53,158 nt of DNA. Source: Chloroflexi bacterium CSP1-4. GTDB taxonomy: Bacteria; Chloroflexota; Limnocylindria; Limnocylindrales; CSP1-4. The notes beneath the pieces were generated by a model. The model worked only from the letters and a program-made list of their open reading frames with translations, was not told where the DNA came from and searched no databases. This document shows, piece after piece, positions 45,506 through 53,158 of this stretch. The DNA lies in assembly GCA_001443375.1 (NCBI GenBank), contig LDXM01000019.1:1-53158 (forward strand), read 5' to 3'. A program made the position numbers and the translations under genes. Position 1 is the first letter of the stretch. Each line of letters begins with the position of its first letter.

Positions 45506-46753
45506 GTGCCGGTGATCCGGCTCGGCCTGCGCGCCAATCTGCCCCAGTTCGCGCTGCTCGTCGCGGTCAACGGTCTCGTCGGCGCGACGGTCGGCCAGGA
45601 ACGGACGCTGCTGCCGCTCATCGCCGTGGACGAGTTCGGCGTGACCGCCGCTACCGCCGGACTCGCCTTCCTGGTCGCCTTCGGCGCCGCCAAGGCGGTC
45701 GCCAACCTCGCCGCGGGCGCCCTTTCGGACCGCTACGGCCGGAAGCCCGTCCTGCTTGCCGGCTGGCTCATCGGCCTGCCGGTGCCCCTGCTCATCATCG
45801 CCGCGCCCGAGTGGTCGTGGATCGTCCTGGCCAACCTCCTGCTCGGCGTGAACCAGGGCCTGTGCTGGTCGACCACGGTGGCCATGAAGGTGGATCTGGT
45901 GGGGCCGGCGCGCCGTGGCCTCGCGCTGGGGCTCAACGAATCGGCGGGCTACGTGTCGGTCGCCGGCGCCGCGCTCGTCACCGGGCTCATCGCGGCGCAG
46001 ACGGGCCTGCGCCCGGAGCCGTTCCTCCTCGGGCTGGCGGTGGTCGCCCTCGGGCTCGGCGTCTCGGCCCTGTTCGTGCGCGAGACCTCCTCGCACGTCG
46101 CGCACGAGGCGGCCACGACGACCGCCCACGCGCACCACGCCGGCGCCGGCCTGCGGCGCATCGTCGCCGCGGGCACATTCCGCGATCCAACGCTCTCGGC
46201 GGCGAGCCAGGCCGGCCTCGTCAACAACCTCAACGATGGCCTGGCCTGGGGCGTCTTCCCGCTCCTCTTCACCCGTGCCGGCCTGACGCTCGGCGAGGTC
46301 GGGCTGCTGGTGGCGATCTACCCGGCGGTCTGGGGCGTCACCCAGATCGGAACGGGGGCGCTGTCGGACCGGGTCGGCCGCCGGAGGCTGATCGTCGGCG
46401 GGATGCTGCTCCAGGCCGGGGCTCTCGCCGGCATCGCCCTCGGCGCCGACTTCGCCGCTTGGGCCATGGCGTCGGTGGCCCTCGGCCTCGGCACTGCGCT
46501 CGTCTATCCGACGCTCATCGCCGTCGTCGCCGACGCGTCCCACCCTTCCTGGCGCGCCTCGGCCGTGGGCGTCTATCGCTTCTGGCGGGACAGCGGCTAC
46601 GTCGTCGGAGCCGTCATCGCCGGCCTCGTGGCCGACCGCTTCGGCCTCGCGGCCTCGGTCTGGGTCGTGGCCGCCCTGACGGCGGCGTCCGGGTTGGTCG
46701 CCGCGCTGCGGATGCGGCCGGCGGCGGTGGCGGCTCCGGATGCTGGGCACTGA
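45506..46753 (+). CDS. MFS transporter
   Basis: 415 residues, about 12 membrane helices. The loop 2-3 motif is 'GALSDRYGRKPVLLAGWLIG', with a repeat in the second half 'GALSDRVGRRRLIVGGMLL', and a His-rich central loop 'TTTAHAHHAGAG'. The start is taken as GTG 45506 (alternative GTG 45512), since upstream in-frame sequence overlaps the previous gene. Likely a drug- or metabolite-type exporter; the substrate is unknown, and the His loop hints at metal only weakly. Confidence 0.88.
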   Translation: MPVIRLGLRANLPQFALLVAVNGLVGATVGQERTLLPLIAVDEFGVTAATAGLAFLVAFGAAKAVANLAAGALSDRYGRKPVLLAGWLIGLPVPLLIIAAPEWSWIVLANLLLGVNQGLCWSTTVAMKVDLVGPARRGLALGLNESAGYVSVAGAALVTGLIAAQTGLRPEPFLLGLAVVALGLGVSALFVRETSSHVAHEAATTTAHAHHAGAGLRRIVAAGTFRDPTLSAASQAGLVNNLNDGLAWGVFPLLFTRAGLTLGEVGLLVAIYPAVWGVTQIGTGALSDRVGRRRLIVGGMLLQAGALAGIALGADFAAWAMASVALGLGTALVYPTLIAVVADASHPSWRASAVGVYRFWRDSGYVVGAVIAGLVADRFGLAASVWVVAALTAASGLVAALRMRPAAVAAPDAGH

Positions 46754-46810
46754 ACAAGCGGGCGGCCCGGTATCTCCCTCGCAGCGGCCCATGCCGACCC
46801 GCCCGTGCCC

Positions 46811-47015
46811 GGCCGGGGGCGTTGCGTCCTGAACACCAAACGGTGCGCCTCGGGGCACTGGTGAGGCGACCTCGGAGACGGCGCGGGCGCGCCGGGGTCG
46901 AGAACGGGGCCGGCCACGCTCAGGGGGTCACCGCGTCGTGCCCGGATCGGGTGGTTCGGAGGGTTCGGAGGGCCGGTTCGGTGCCGTTTTGGTGTTCCAC
47001 CAACAACGCGCCGTG
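46811..47015. repeat. MITE-like intergenic element, copy B
   Basis: Opposite orientation to copy A at 14110-14325. The inverted boxes are 46816-46843 (GGGCGTTGCG…AACACCAAACGG) and 46983-47009 (its inverted partner with GGTGTTCCACCAACAACGC). On the minus strand the order of blocks equals copy A, including GAGCGTGGCCGGC. Together with the 22-base repeat it fills the 404-base gap between the MFS and phosphofructokinase genes. Confidence 0.65.
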
Positions 47016-47084
47016 CCGGGGAGCTGCGCCGAACCTGGGAGCTGGGCCGGGTCGGGAGCTGGGCCGTCGTGCCGCTCCAGCCCG

Positions 47085-47106
47085 GGTGTCACGGACCTAT
47101 CTGGAC
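47085..47106. repeat. 22-base dispersed repeat, copy 2
   Basis: Differs from 31063-31084 at a single base. Found about 70 bases beyond copy B of the inverted-repeat element, just as copy 1 lies about 70 bases before the 31153 inverted-repeat element. Confidence 0.55.
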
Positions 47107-47157
47107 TTCGTCAGAGAACGCGCACGAGGCCTGCTGGCGCGAATGGCCCGCGGTCGC

Positions 47158-48351
47158 CTAGTCTGCTGCCGCCGCCAGCGACTGGCCGAGCAGAAGAGGG
47201 TGCCCCAGGAGCCCGACATAGCGCGGCCGGTAGCGATCCACGTTGTACATCGTCGCCACGTCCACGCGCCGGGCACCGAGTGACGGGTCGGGCAGCGGCG
47301 AATGGGCGTACTTCCCGTCGCGGATGCCGACCATCCGCCCGCGCACCCCGTCGGCGATGAGGTCCATGGCCACGTTGGCGTAGGTGATGGCGACCATCTG
47401 GTCGAGCGAGTCGGGCTCGCCGGAGCGCAGGTCGTAGGTCAGCTCGGAGAAGACGGTCTCGATCTTCGTGCGCGCCTTGATCTCGGCCGCGAGCACCTCG
47501 GCGATGTTGGCCTTGTGGCGGTGGCCGAAGGCGTCGGCCTCGCCGACCTCCTGGATGGCTCCACCCTGCCACACGGCGCCCTCGGCGGCGATGACGAAGG
47601 CGTAGCGGCTCGGGTTGTCCCGGTGGTCCTGGGCCAGGATCGCGATCAGCCGCTCGAGGTCGAACGGCACCTCCGGGATCAGGCAGCGCGCCGATGTGAC
47701 GTAGGCCGTGTAGAGCGCGCTGAAGCCGCAGTCGCGCCCGAAGATGCGGAAGACGCCGATCCGCTCGTGCGAGCCGAGCGTCGTGCGCTGGCGGTTGATG
47801 ACCTCCTTGGCGCGCGTGATGGCCGAGGAGAAGCCGATGCAGTACTCGGTGCCCTGGACGTCGTTGTCCATCGTCTTGGGGATGGCGATGAGCGGCACGC
47901 CCTCGTCGTGCAGCGTCTGCGCGAAGCTCAGCGTGTCGTCGCCACCGATGGGCACGAGGTAGTCGAGCCCGAGTCGCTCGATGTTCTCGAGCACGACCGG
48001 GGTCAGGTCGTAGGTCGTCCCGTCCGCGGTCATCGTCGCCGCGAGCGCGGGCGACAGGTGCGCGGGCAGCCGGTCGGCGCGCGTCCTGCGCGGGTTCGTG
48101 CGCGAGGTGTGCAGGACGGTGCCGCCGGTGCGGTCGATGGTCCGCGTGTTGATCCGATCGAGGGGCATGACGTAGGCGGGGTCGAGCTCTGCGCCGGGCC
48201 GCTGGTGGGTCAGGCCCTCCCAGCCCCGGCGGATGCCGAGGACCGCGTAGCCGAGCTCGGTCGAGCGATAGACGAGGCTCTTGATGACGCTGTTGAGGCC
48301 GGGGACGTCGCCACCGCCGGTGAGGACGCCGATGCGTCGGATGCGAGCCAT
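47158..48351 (-). CDS. 6-phosphofructokinase, pyrophosphate-dependent type
   Basis: Phosphorylates fructose-6-phosphate, or runs the reverse reaction; cytoplasmic, 397 residues. It starts 'MARIRRIGVLTGGGDVPGLN'. The phosphoryl-donor site reads 'PIGGDDTLSFA' (Asp at residue 139 where ATP enzymes have Gly) and the catalytic loop 'IPKTMDNDVQGTEYCIGF' with Lys 159. Both are marks of PPi-dependent enzymes, which are reversible. The ATG at 48351 has a gaggag ribosome site; the longer frame runs into the promoter region. It is divergent from the TadA-like gene, with a LacI-type palindrome between them. Confidence 0.9.
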   Translation of the reverse strand: MARIRRIGVLTGGGDVPGLNSVIKSLVYRSTELGYAVLGIRRGWEGLTHQRPGAELDPAYVMPLDRINTRTIDRTGGTVLHTSRTNPRRTRADRLPAHLSPALAATMTADGTTYDLTPVVLENIERLGLDYLVPIGGDDTLSFAQTLHDEGVPLIAIPKTMDNDVQGTEYCIGFSSAITRAKEVINRQRTTLGSHERIGVFRIFGRDCGFSALYTAYVTSARCLIPEVPFDLERLIAILAQDHRDNPSRYAFVIAAEGAVWQGGAIQEVGEADAFGHRHKANIAEVLAAEIKARTKIETVFSELTYDLRSGEPDSLDQMVAITYANVAMDLIADGVRGRMVGIRDGKYAHSPLPDPSLGARRVDVATMYNVDRYRPRYVGLLGHPLLLGQSLAAAAD

Positions 48352-48412
48352 GCGCTCCTCGTCGTGTCGCGGAGGGCCCACCCCTCGTCGCTGCTCGGGA
48401 CGACGGGGCGAT

Positions 48413-48424
48413 GGTAGCGCTACC
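48413..48424. promoter_or_regulatory. Perfect palindrome GGTAGCGCTACC, LacI-family operator type
   Basis: A 12-base perfect palindrome with a central CG, the form bound by many LacI/GalR-family repressors. It covers the -35 region of the TadA-like gene (-10 TACGAT at 48437-48442) and lies 62 bases upstream of the phosphofructokinase start, so it could act on either gene. No LacI regulator is encoded in this window. Confidence 0.5.
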
Positions 48425-48449
48425 TCCGACGGGGTGTACGATTCAGGCG

Positions 48450-48923
48450 ATGCACTACGAGCTATACATGAGCGCCGCCCTGGCCGAAGCCGCCGGAGCC
48501 GCCGCGCGCGGCGAACGCTGCGACGGCGCGGTGGGTGTGCTCGACGACGCCATGGTCGCGAGCGCGGCCGACCAGGTCCGGGGCAGCGGCGATCCCACGG
48601 CACACGCGGTGATGGTCACCATCCGCGAGGCGGCCGAGCGCATGGGCACGACCTCGCTCCAGGGCATGACCATCTACGCCGTCGTGGAGCCGTGCGCGAT
48701 GTGCGTCGGGGCGTTGCTCGAGAGCGACGTCGACGGCCTCGTCTACGCCGTGCCCGACCCGGTTTCCGGCGCCGCCGGGTCGGCGCTCCAGCTGGCCAGC
48801 AACGGCGTCCTCGGTCGGCGCCTCAACGTCGTCTCGGGGATCCTCCAGGACGACGCCGTCGAGGTCCTGCGGACCAACGGGAAACGGGCGGCCGCCCACC
48901 CGGCCGCCGCGGCCGGGCACTGA
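48450..48923 (+). CDS. TadA-like cytidine/deoxycytidylate deaminase-family protein lacking the catalytic Glu
   Basis: 157 residues, clearly homologous to tRNA adenosine deaminase TadA along its length: 'DPTAHAVMVTIREAA', 'VVEPCAMCVGALLESDVDGLVY', 'SGAAGSALQLAS', 'VVSGILQDDAVEVLRT'. The zinc ligands His 52, Cys 82 and Cys 85 are kept with TadA spacing. The proton-shuttling Glu of the HAE motif is replaced by Val 54, so deamination should be lost or altered. The ATG follows a -10 box by seven bases. The tRNA-Arg in this window carries GCG, not the ACG substrate of TadA. It may be a structural or tRNA-binding relic. Confidence 0.85.
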   Translation: MHYELYMSAALAEAAGAAARGERCDGAVGVLDDAMVASAADQVRGSGDPTAHAVMVTIREAAERMGTTSLQGMTIYAVVEPCAMCVGALLESDVDGLVYAVPDPVSGAAGSALQLASNGVLGRRLNVVSGILQDDAVEVLRTNGKRAAAHPAAAAGH

Positions 48924-48970
48924 TCGGACCCCGACCGGTCGCGGTCCGACCCTCTGCTATCCTCTCGCGC

Positions 48971-49056
<86 letters not shown>

Positions 49057-49083
49057 CCCTTCACCGTCCGCCGGCCCGCCCGC

Positions 49084-49171
49084 GGAGAGGTCGCCTAGTG
49101 GCCTAGGGCGCCGCACTGGAAATGCGGTATGGGGCAACCCATCGCGGGTTCAAATCCCGCCCTCTCCGCCA
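49084..49171 (+). tRNA. tRNA-Ser (anticodon GGA)
   Basis: 88 bases including CCA; same acceptor as its neighbour; stem CCGCA/TGCGG around loop CTGGAAA, giving GGA (codons UCC/UCU); T-loop GGTTCAAATCC. Confidence 0.95.
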
Positions 49172-49213
49172 CCCTCCTTCCTGCCGGTCTGCCCGGGCAG
49201 CGCTATCATCCGC

Positions 49214-49460
49214 GGGCCGTGCTAGGCGGGGAACTAGCGGTGCCCTGTACCTGCAATCCGCTCCAGCAGGGCTGAATCCCCTCCCGAGGCCCGCGTTCGC
49301 GAGTGCCGCCGGGGCGATCGACGTTGAGGACCGGGTCCCGCGCAGCGGCGACGCGCGAACCACGTCAGGTCCGGAAGGAAGCAGCGTTAAGCGCTGTTCG
49401 CCGGGTGCCGCGGACCGGCCTGGTCCGAGCCGATCGCCACGGAGGGCGCGCGGGCGTCAT
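49214..49460 (+). ncRNA. ffs: Signal recognition particle RNA (large bacterial type)
   Basis: The RNA core of the SRP that targets nascent membrane proteins. The SRP54-binding domain is unmistakable: GTCAGGTCCGGAAGGAAGC followed by AGCG (around 49367-49390). The 5' part 'GTGCTAGGCGGGGAACTAGC' and 'TGCAATCCGCTCCAGCAGGG' matches the Alu-like domain of Bacillus-type large SRP RNAs. GGCGATCG/CGATCGCC and CCCGCG/CGCGGG pairs give helix 5. A TATCAT -10 lies at 49204-49209. The ends are estimated to within about 10 bases. The tRNA-Ser/ffs/dnaX order is common in Gram-positive-like genomes. Confidence 0.9.
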
Positions 49461-49497
49461 CGGTCGACGGAGGGTGCACGGCACAGCGCTCCTCCCT

Positions 49498-49523
49498 GCA
49501 CCCGGCCTATCATGGCCGGGTGC
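49498..49523. promoter_or_regulatory. 26-base perfect palindrome over the dnaX -10 and start codon
   Basis: Ten-base arms (GCACCCGGCC/GGCCGGGTGC) flank TATCAT (49508-49513). The right arm contains the GTG start of dnaX at 49520. TATCAT placed six bases before the start would make a leaderless promoter, so the palindrome is a candidate operator. Confidence 0.55.
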
Positions 49524-51073
49524 CCACCGTCCCCTCGAGTCCCGCTCTGGCCGCCGCCCACCAGGCGCTCTATCGCCGCTGGCGCGCGCAGCGCTTCGAC
49601 CAGATCGTCGGCCAGACCGCGGTCGTGGAGACGTTGCGCAACGGCGTCCGCCTGGGCCGCCTGGCGCATGGCTTCCTCTTCGTCGGGCCGCGCGGCACCG
49701 GCAAGACCTCGATGGCGCGCATCCTGGCCAAGGCCGTCAACTGCCCCAACGTGGCCGACGGCGAGCCCTGCGACCGCTGTCCCTCCTGCGACGCGATCCG
49801 CGAGGGCCGCGCGCTCGACGTCGTCGAGATGGACGCCGCCTCGAACAACAAGGTGGACGACATGCGCGAGCTCCTGCCGCGCGTCTACACCGCGCCCGCG
49901 GACCTGCGTCGCAAGGTCTTCATCATCGACGAGGTGCAGCGCATCAAGGAGGGCTGGGACGTCCTCCTCAAGACGCTCGAGGAACCGCCCGACGACGTCT
50001 TCTTCATCTTCTGCACCACCAACCCCAGCCAGATCCGGCCCGCCGTCGTCTCGCGCCTGCAGCGCTTCACCTTCCGACCCCTAACGGTCGCGGAGATCTC
50101 GGGCAAGCTGGAACGCATCCTTGCCGACGACGGCCGGACGGCCGAGCCGGCGGCCGTGCGGCTCGTGGCGGAGCTTGCCGCGGGGGGCATGCGCGACGCC
50201 GAGTCGATGCTCGATCAGCTCCTCAGCTCCGCCGCGGAGACGATCACCGCAGATGGTGTCCGCGAGCTGCTCGGCTTCGCCGATTCCGGCGCCGTCGAGG
50301 CCTTCGTCGACGCCCTCGTGCGCGGCGACGCGCTGGCCGGGATCGCCGTGATCGACCGGCTGGAGACCGAGGGCCGCGATCTCGTCGCGTTCGCCGACCA
50401 GGTCGTGGCCCGTCTCCGCGCCATCGTCGTGGCGCGGCTCGGCGGCTCGGCCGGCGAACCCGACCTGCCGCCCGCCGCCCTGGCCGAGCTTGCCCGGCGG
50501 GTCGCCGGCCTCGATGCGACGCGCAGCACGGCAGGCGGCTTCCGGTTCCAGCTCGAACTGCTCCTGCTGCGCGGTCTGCCCACCACGGCGCCGTCGTTCA
50601 CCCCACTGCGCCCCGCCCCTCCGCCGCCATCGGACGTCCCCGCGCCGGCCCGGGCTCCGGCGCGTCGTCGCCCCGCCCCGGAACCCGCCGCGTCCCCGGA
50701 GGCCGTCCCGGTCCCGATGTCCGGCGACGCGCTCGAGCGCCTGCGCCGCGGCTGGCGAGAGCTGGTGGGCCACGTCTCCGCCAACCCCGCCAACCGGCCG
50801 CTCATCGAGGCCTGCCGCCCGGTCGAGGTGCGCGACGGGATCGTCATCCTCGGCTTCCCCGAAGACCAGTCCTTCCTGCGCGACATCGCGGAACGCAAGA
50901 AGCGCGTCCTGGAAGACGCCGTGCGTCACGTGCTGGGCGCCGACTACGGCGTGCGCTGCATCGCCACCAACGTCGCCGCGCTCGAGCCGCTCCCCGATGA
51001 GGCGGCGGATACCCTCGAGCTGGCCCAGCGCGTCTTCGGCGGGGACCTCATGGACGTCGCCGAGATCAGCTAG
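49520..51073 (+). CDS. dnaX: DNA polymerase III subunit gamma/tau
   Basis: Clamp-loader ATPase of the replisome, 517 residues. N-terminal 'YRRWRAQRFDQIVGQTAVVETL', Walker A 'GPRGTGKTSMARILA', zinc module Cys-x8-Cys-x2-Cys-x2-Cys ('CPNVADGEPCDRCPSC'), 'DAASNNKVDDMREL', Walker B 'VFIIDEVQRI' (Gln where most have His), and sensor 'FIFCTTNPSQI'. A Pro/Ala linker leads to a ~120-residue tau-like C-terminal domain. GTG start fixed by the -10 box and the family N-terminus. No frameshift signal for a short form was noticed. Confidence 0.95.
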   Translation: MPTVPSSPALAAAHQALYRRWRAQRFDQIVGQTAVVETLRNGVRLGRLAHGFLFVGPRGTGKTSMARILAKAVNCPNVADGEPCDRCPSCDAIREGRALDVVEMDAASNNKVDDMRELLPRVYTAPADLRRKVFIIDEVQRIKEGWDVLLKTLEEPPDDVFFIFCTTNPSQIRPAVVSRLQRFTFRPLTVAEISGKLERILADDGRTAEPAAVRLVAELAAGGMRDAESMLDQLLSSAAETITADGVRELLGFADSGAVEAFVDALVRGDALAGIAVIDRLETEGRDLVAFADQVVARLRAIVVARLGGSAGEPDLPPAALAELARRVAGLDATRSTAGGFRFQLELLLLRGLPTTAPSFTPLRPAPPPPSDVPAPARAPARRRPAPEPAASPEAVPVPMSGDALERLRRGWRELVGHVSANPANRPLIEACRPVEVRDGIVILGFPEDQSFLRDIAERKKRVLEDAVRHVLGADYGVRCIATNVAALEPLPDEAADTLELAQRVFGGDLMDVAEIS

Positions 51074-51082
51074 GAGGATCGG

Positions 51083-51391
51083 ATGAGCTTCGGCAACCTC
51101 GCCAAGATGGCCCAGCAGATGCAGGCCGAGATGGCCCGCGTGCAGGGCGAGCTGGAGACCCTGACGGTCCAGGGCAGCGCGGGGGGCGGCGCCGTCATGG
51201 CCACGGTCACCGGCAAGCAGGAACTCGTCTCGATCGCCATCGACCCGGACGTCGTGGACCCGGCCGACGTGGAGATGCTGCAGGATCTCGTCACGGCCGC
51301 CGTCAACGACGCGCTCCGGACCGCGCGCAGCGAGGCCGAGCGCCGCATGGCCGCCATCACCGGCGGCCTTCGCCTGCCTGGCCTCGGCTGA
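51083..51391 (+). CDS. YbaB/EbfC family nucleoid-associated protein
   Basis: 102 residues: 'NLAKMAQQMQAEMARVQGEL', 'VQGSAGGGAVMATVTGKQEL', 'PDVVDPADVEMLQDLVTAAV'. A DNA-binding dimer of unclear role, encoded between dnaX and recR in most bacteria. GGAGG precedes the ATG; nine bases separate it from dnaX and seven from recR. Confidence 0.94.
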   Translation: MSFGNLAKMAQQMQAEMARVQGELETLTVQGSAGGGAVMATVTGKQELVSIAIDPDVVDPADVEMLQDLVTAAVNDALRTARSEAERRMAAITGGLRLPGLG

Positions 51392-51398
51392 GGCGCCC

Positions 51399-52028
51399 GT
51401 GGCCCAGCTGATCGAGCCCGTCGCCCGGCTCATCGAGGCGTTCGCCCGGCTCCCGGGGATCGGCCCCAAGACGGCGCAGCGATTGACGTTCCACCTCCTG
51501 CGAGCCCCCGAGAGCGAGGCACGCACGCTGGCCGCCGCCCTCGTGGCCGTGCGCGACGAGGTCGTCTTCTGCGAGGAGTGCTTCAACATCGCCTCGGGAC
51601 CGCGCTGTCCCATCTGTCTCGACGAGGGCCGCGACCGCGACCGGCTGGTCGTCGTCGAGGAGCCGCTCGACGTATTGGCCCTCGAGAGGACGGGCGTCGT
51701 GCGCGGCCTCTACCACGTCCTGCAGGGGGCCATCTCGCCCATCGATGGCATCGGACCCGAGCGGCTGCGCATCCGCGAGCTGATCGAGCGTGTCGCCCTT
51801 CGCGCCGCTGACGGTCGTCCCTTCGCGGAGGTCATCCTGGCCACGAACCCCACGCTGGAGGGAGAGGCCACCGCGATGTACCTTGCCGAACGGCTCGCCG
51901 CGCACGTCGAGAGCATCACGCGCATCGCCCGCGGCATCCCCGTCGGCGGGGACCTCGAGTACGCCGATGAGGTGACGCTCGTGCGCGCCCTCCAGGGCCG
52001 CCGGGCCCTCGATCCGGCAGAGCGATGA
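51399..52028 (+). CDS. recR: Recombination mediator protein RecR
   Basis: 209 residues. Helix-hairpin-helix 'FARLPGIGPKTAQRLTFHLL', zinc finger 'CEECFNIASGPRCPIC', Toprim domain 'LVVVEEPLDVLALERTG' through 'EVILATNPTLEGEATAMYLA', and the Walker B-like C-terminus 'ARGIPVGGDLEYADEVTLVRAL'. It acts with RecF/RecO to load RecA at gaps. GTG start at 51399. The stop overlaps the next gene by four bases. Confidence 0.96.
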   Translation: MAQLIEPVARLIEAFARLPGIGPKTAQRLTFHLLRAPESEARTLAAALVAVRDEVVFCEECFNIASGPRCPICLDEGRDRDRLVVVEEPLDVLALERTGVVRGLYHVLQGAISPIDGIGPERLRIRELIERVALRAADGRPFAEVILATNPTLEGEATAMYLAERLAAHVESITRIARGIPVGGDLEYADEVTLVRALQGRRALDPAER

Positions 52029-52210
52029 GCCACCTCGTCAACGAGATCCTCCTGCGGCTGGCGAAGGCCGGGGTGGCCGCCCTGCTGGGCGCAGGCGTCT
52101 ACCTGGTCGCCACCGTCCAGTTCGGGGCGAGCGGCTCGGTCGAGCTCGCACTCCTGTGCTGGCTATCCGGTGCGGCCTTCATCCTGCTCGTCCAGGAGGG
52201 CCCAATCTAG
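52025..52210 (+). CDS. Small two-helix membrane protein
   Basis: 61 residues with two hydrophobic segments ('AGVAALLGAGVYLVATVQFG' and 'VELALLCWLSGAAFILLV'). The ATG overlaps the recR stop (ATGA), which supports real translation. No family recognised; last gene before the rRNA promoters. Confidence 0.65.
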   Translation: MSHLVNEILLRLAKAGVAALLGAGVYLVATVQFGASGSVELALLCWLSGAAFILLVQEGPI

Positions 52211-52236
52211 GGACTCGGGCCGGGCCGCCGGGCCGT

Positions 52237-52265
52237 TTGACAGCCCTCCGGACAGCCCCTACCAT
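52237..52265 (+). promoter_or_regulatory. rRNA operon promoter P1
   Basis: TTGACA (52237-52242), 17-base spacer, TACCAT (52260-52265). The -35 sits in the block GGGCCGTTTGACAG, repeated exactly 100 bases downstream at P2. Confidence 0.65.
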
Positions 52266-52336
52266 CCGCCTTCGCGCCACCGGACCGACGGCCTGCGGGC
52301 GGTGCTCCCGAAGGCGGGAGCAGAGCCCCGGGCCGT

Positions 52337-52365
52337 TTGACAGCGCCGGCGCCATGCCCCAACAT
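52337..52365 (+). promoter_or_regulatory. rRNA operon promoter P2
   Basis: TTGACA (52337-52342), 17-base spacer, CAACAT (52360-52365), within the same GGGCCGTTTGACAG block as P1. The remainder up to 52494 is the 16S leader; no other element was recognised. Confidence 0.6.
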
Positions 52366-52494
52366 GGGAGTGTTGCGCCGGACGCCGTCTGCGGCATCGG
52401 ACGCTGCACCTTAACAAGTGAAGAGTGGCAGGTAATCCGGTAAGTGAGCGGGCAAACCCCGAACCTATCGAGCTGGTCGCGAGACCGGTTCGTA

Positions 52495-53158
<664 letters not shown>

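Overview
The window is very GC-rich, gene-dense DNA from a bacterial chromosome. The first part of a 16S rRNA gene begins near 52495 and runs off the end. The gene content (livKHMGF, a Trp T-box, an aroKB fusion, tRNA-Ser/SRP RNA/dnaX/ybaB/recR, zinc-ribbon cyclase-ATPases, leaderless promoters) suggests an uncultivated Chloroflexota lineage, possibly Limnocylindria/Ellin6529-like. That placement is inference; the 16S should be classified to settle it.

Layout. 55-5758: a branched-chain amino-acid ABC transporter (binding lipoprotein, LivH, long LivM, LivG, LivF). 5759-7241: a scarred region with a decayed IS481-type transposase, a possible truncated permease and an amino-acid-binding lipoprotein. 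7375-8873: an SDR and a GbsR/MarR-like regulator, divergent from 8943-14045, which holds a zinc-ribbon/adenylate cyclase/ATPase/TPR protein, a GNAT and a secreted C39-like protein. 14110-14325: a terminal-inverted-repeat element. 14364-21603: a trp operon behind a promoter and a T-box with a UGG specifier; TrpC, TrpF and TrpB are one polypeptide. 21596-29705 (minus): a convergent aro operon with all seven shikimate steps, chorismate mutase and an M19 dipeptidase, preceded by a 12-residue Tyr/Phe-rich leader peptide and an intrinsic terminator. An IS481-family element lies directly upstream and appears to supply the -35 box.

31435-31619: tRNA-Ser(GCT) and tRNA-Arg(GCG). The 3' 47 bases of tRNA-Arg recur at 35641, bracketing a hydrolase and a second cyclase-ATPase, as expected for a tRNA-integrated island that has lost its integrase. 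35794-38374: two zinc-ribbon paralogues and a methyltransferase-nuclease fusion. 38394-46753: PspA, a TPM-domain protein, lipoproteins, a flavodoxin, small conserved proteins and an MFS transporter. A second inverted-repeat element lies at 46811-47015. 47158-48923: a PPi-type phosphofructokinase divergent from a TadA-like deaminase that lacks the catalytic glutamate, with a LacI-type palindrome between. 48971-52210: two tRNA-Ser, the SRP RNA, dnaX, ybaB, recR and a small membrane protein, then tandem rRNA promoters and 16S.

How it works together. The aro operon makes chorismate and sends it towards Phe/Tyr through chorismate mutase; the trp operon sends it to tryptophan. Each operon has its own attenuator, one reading uncharged tRNA-Trp and one reading translation of Tyr/Phe codons. 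The most notable signals are the TrpCFB fusion, the aro leader peptide with its IS-derived promoter, and the Glu-less TadA homologue in a genome whose tRNA-Arg already carries G34. No CRISPR array was seen.
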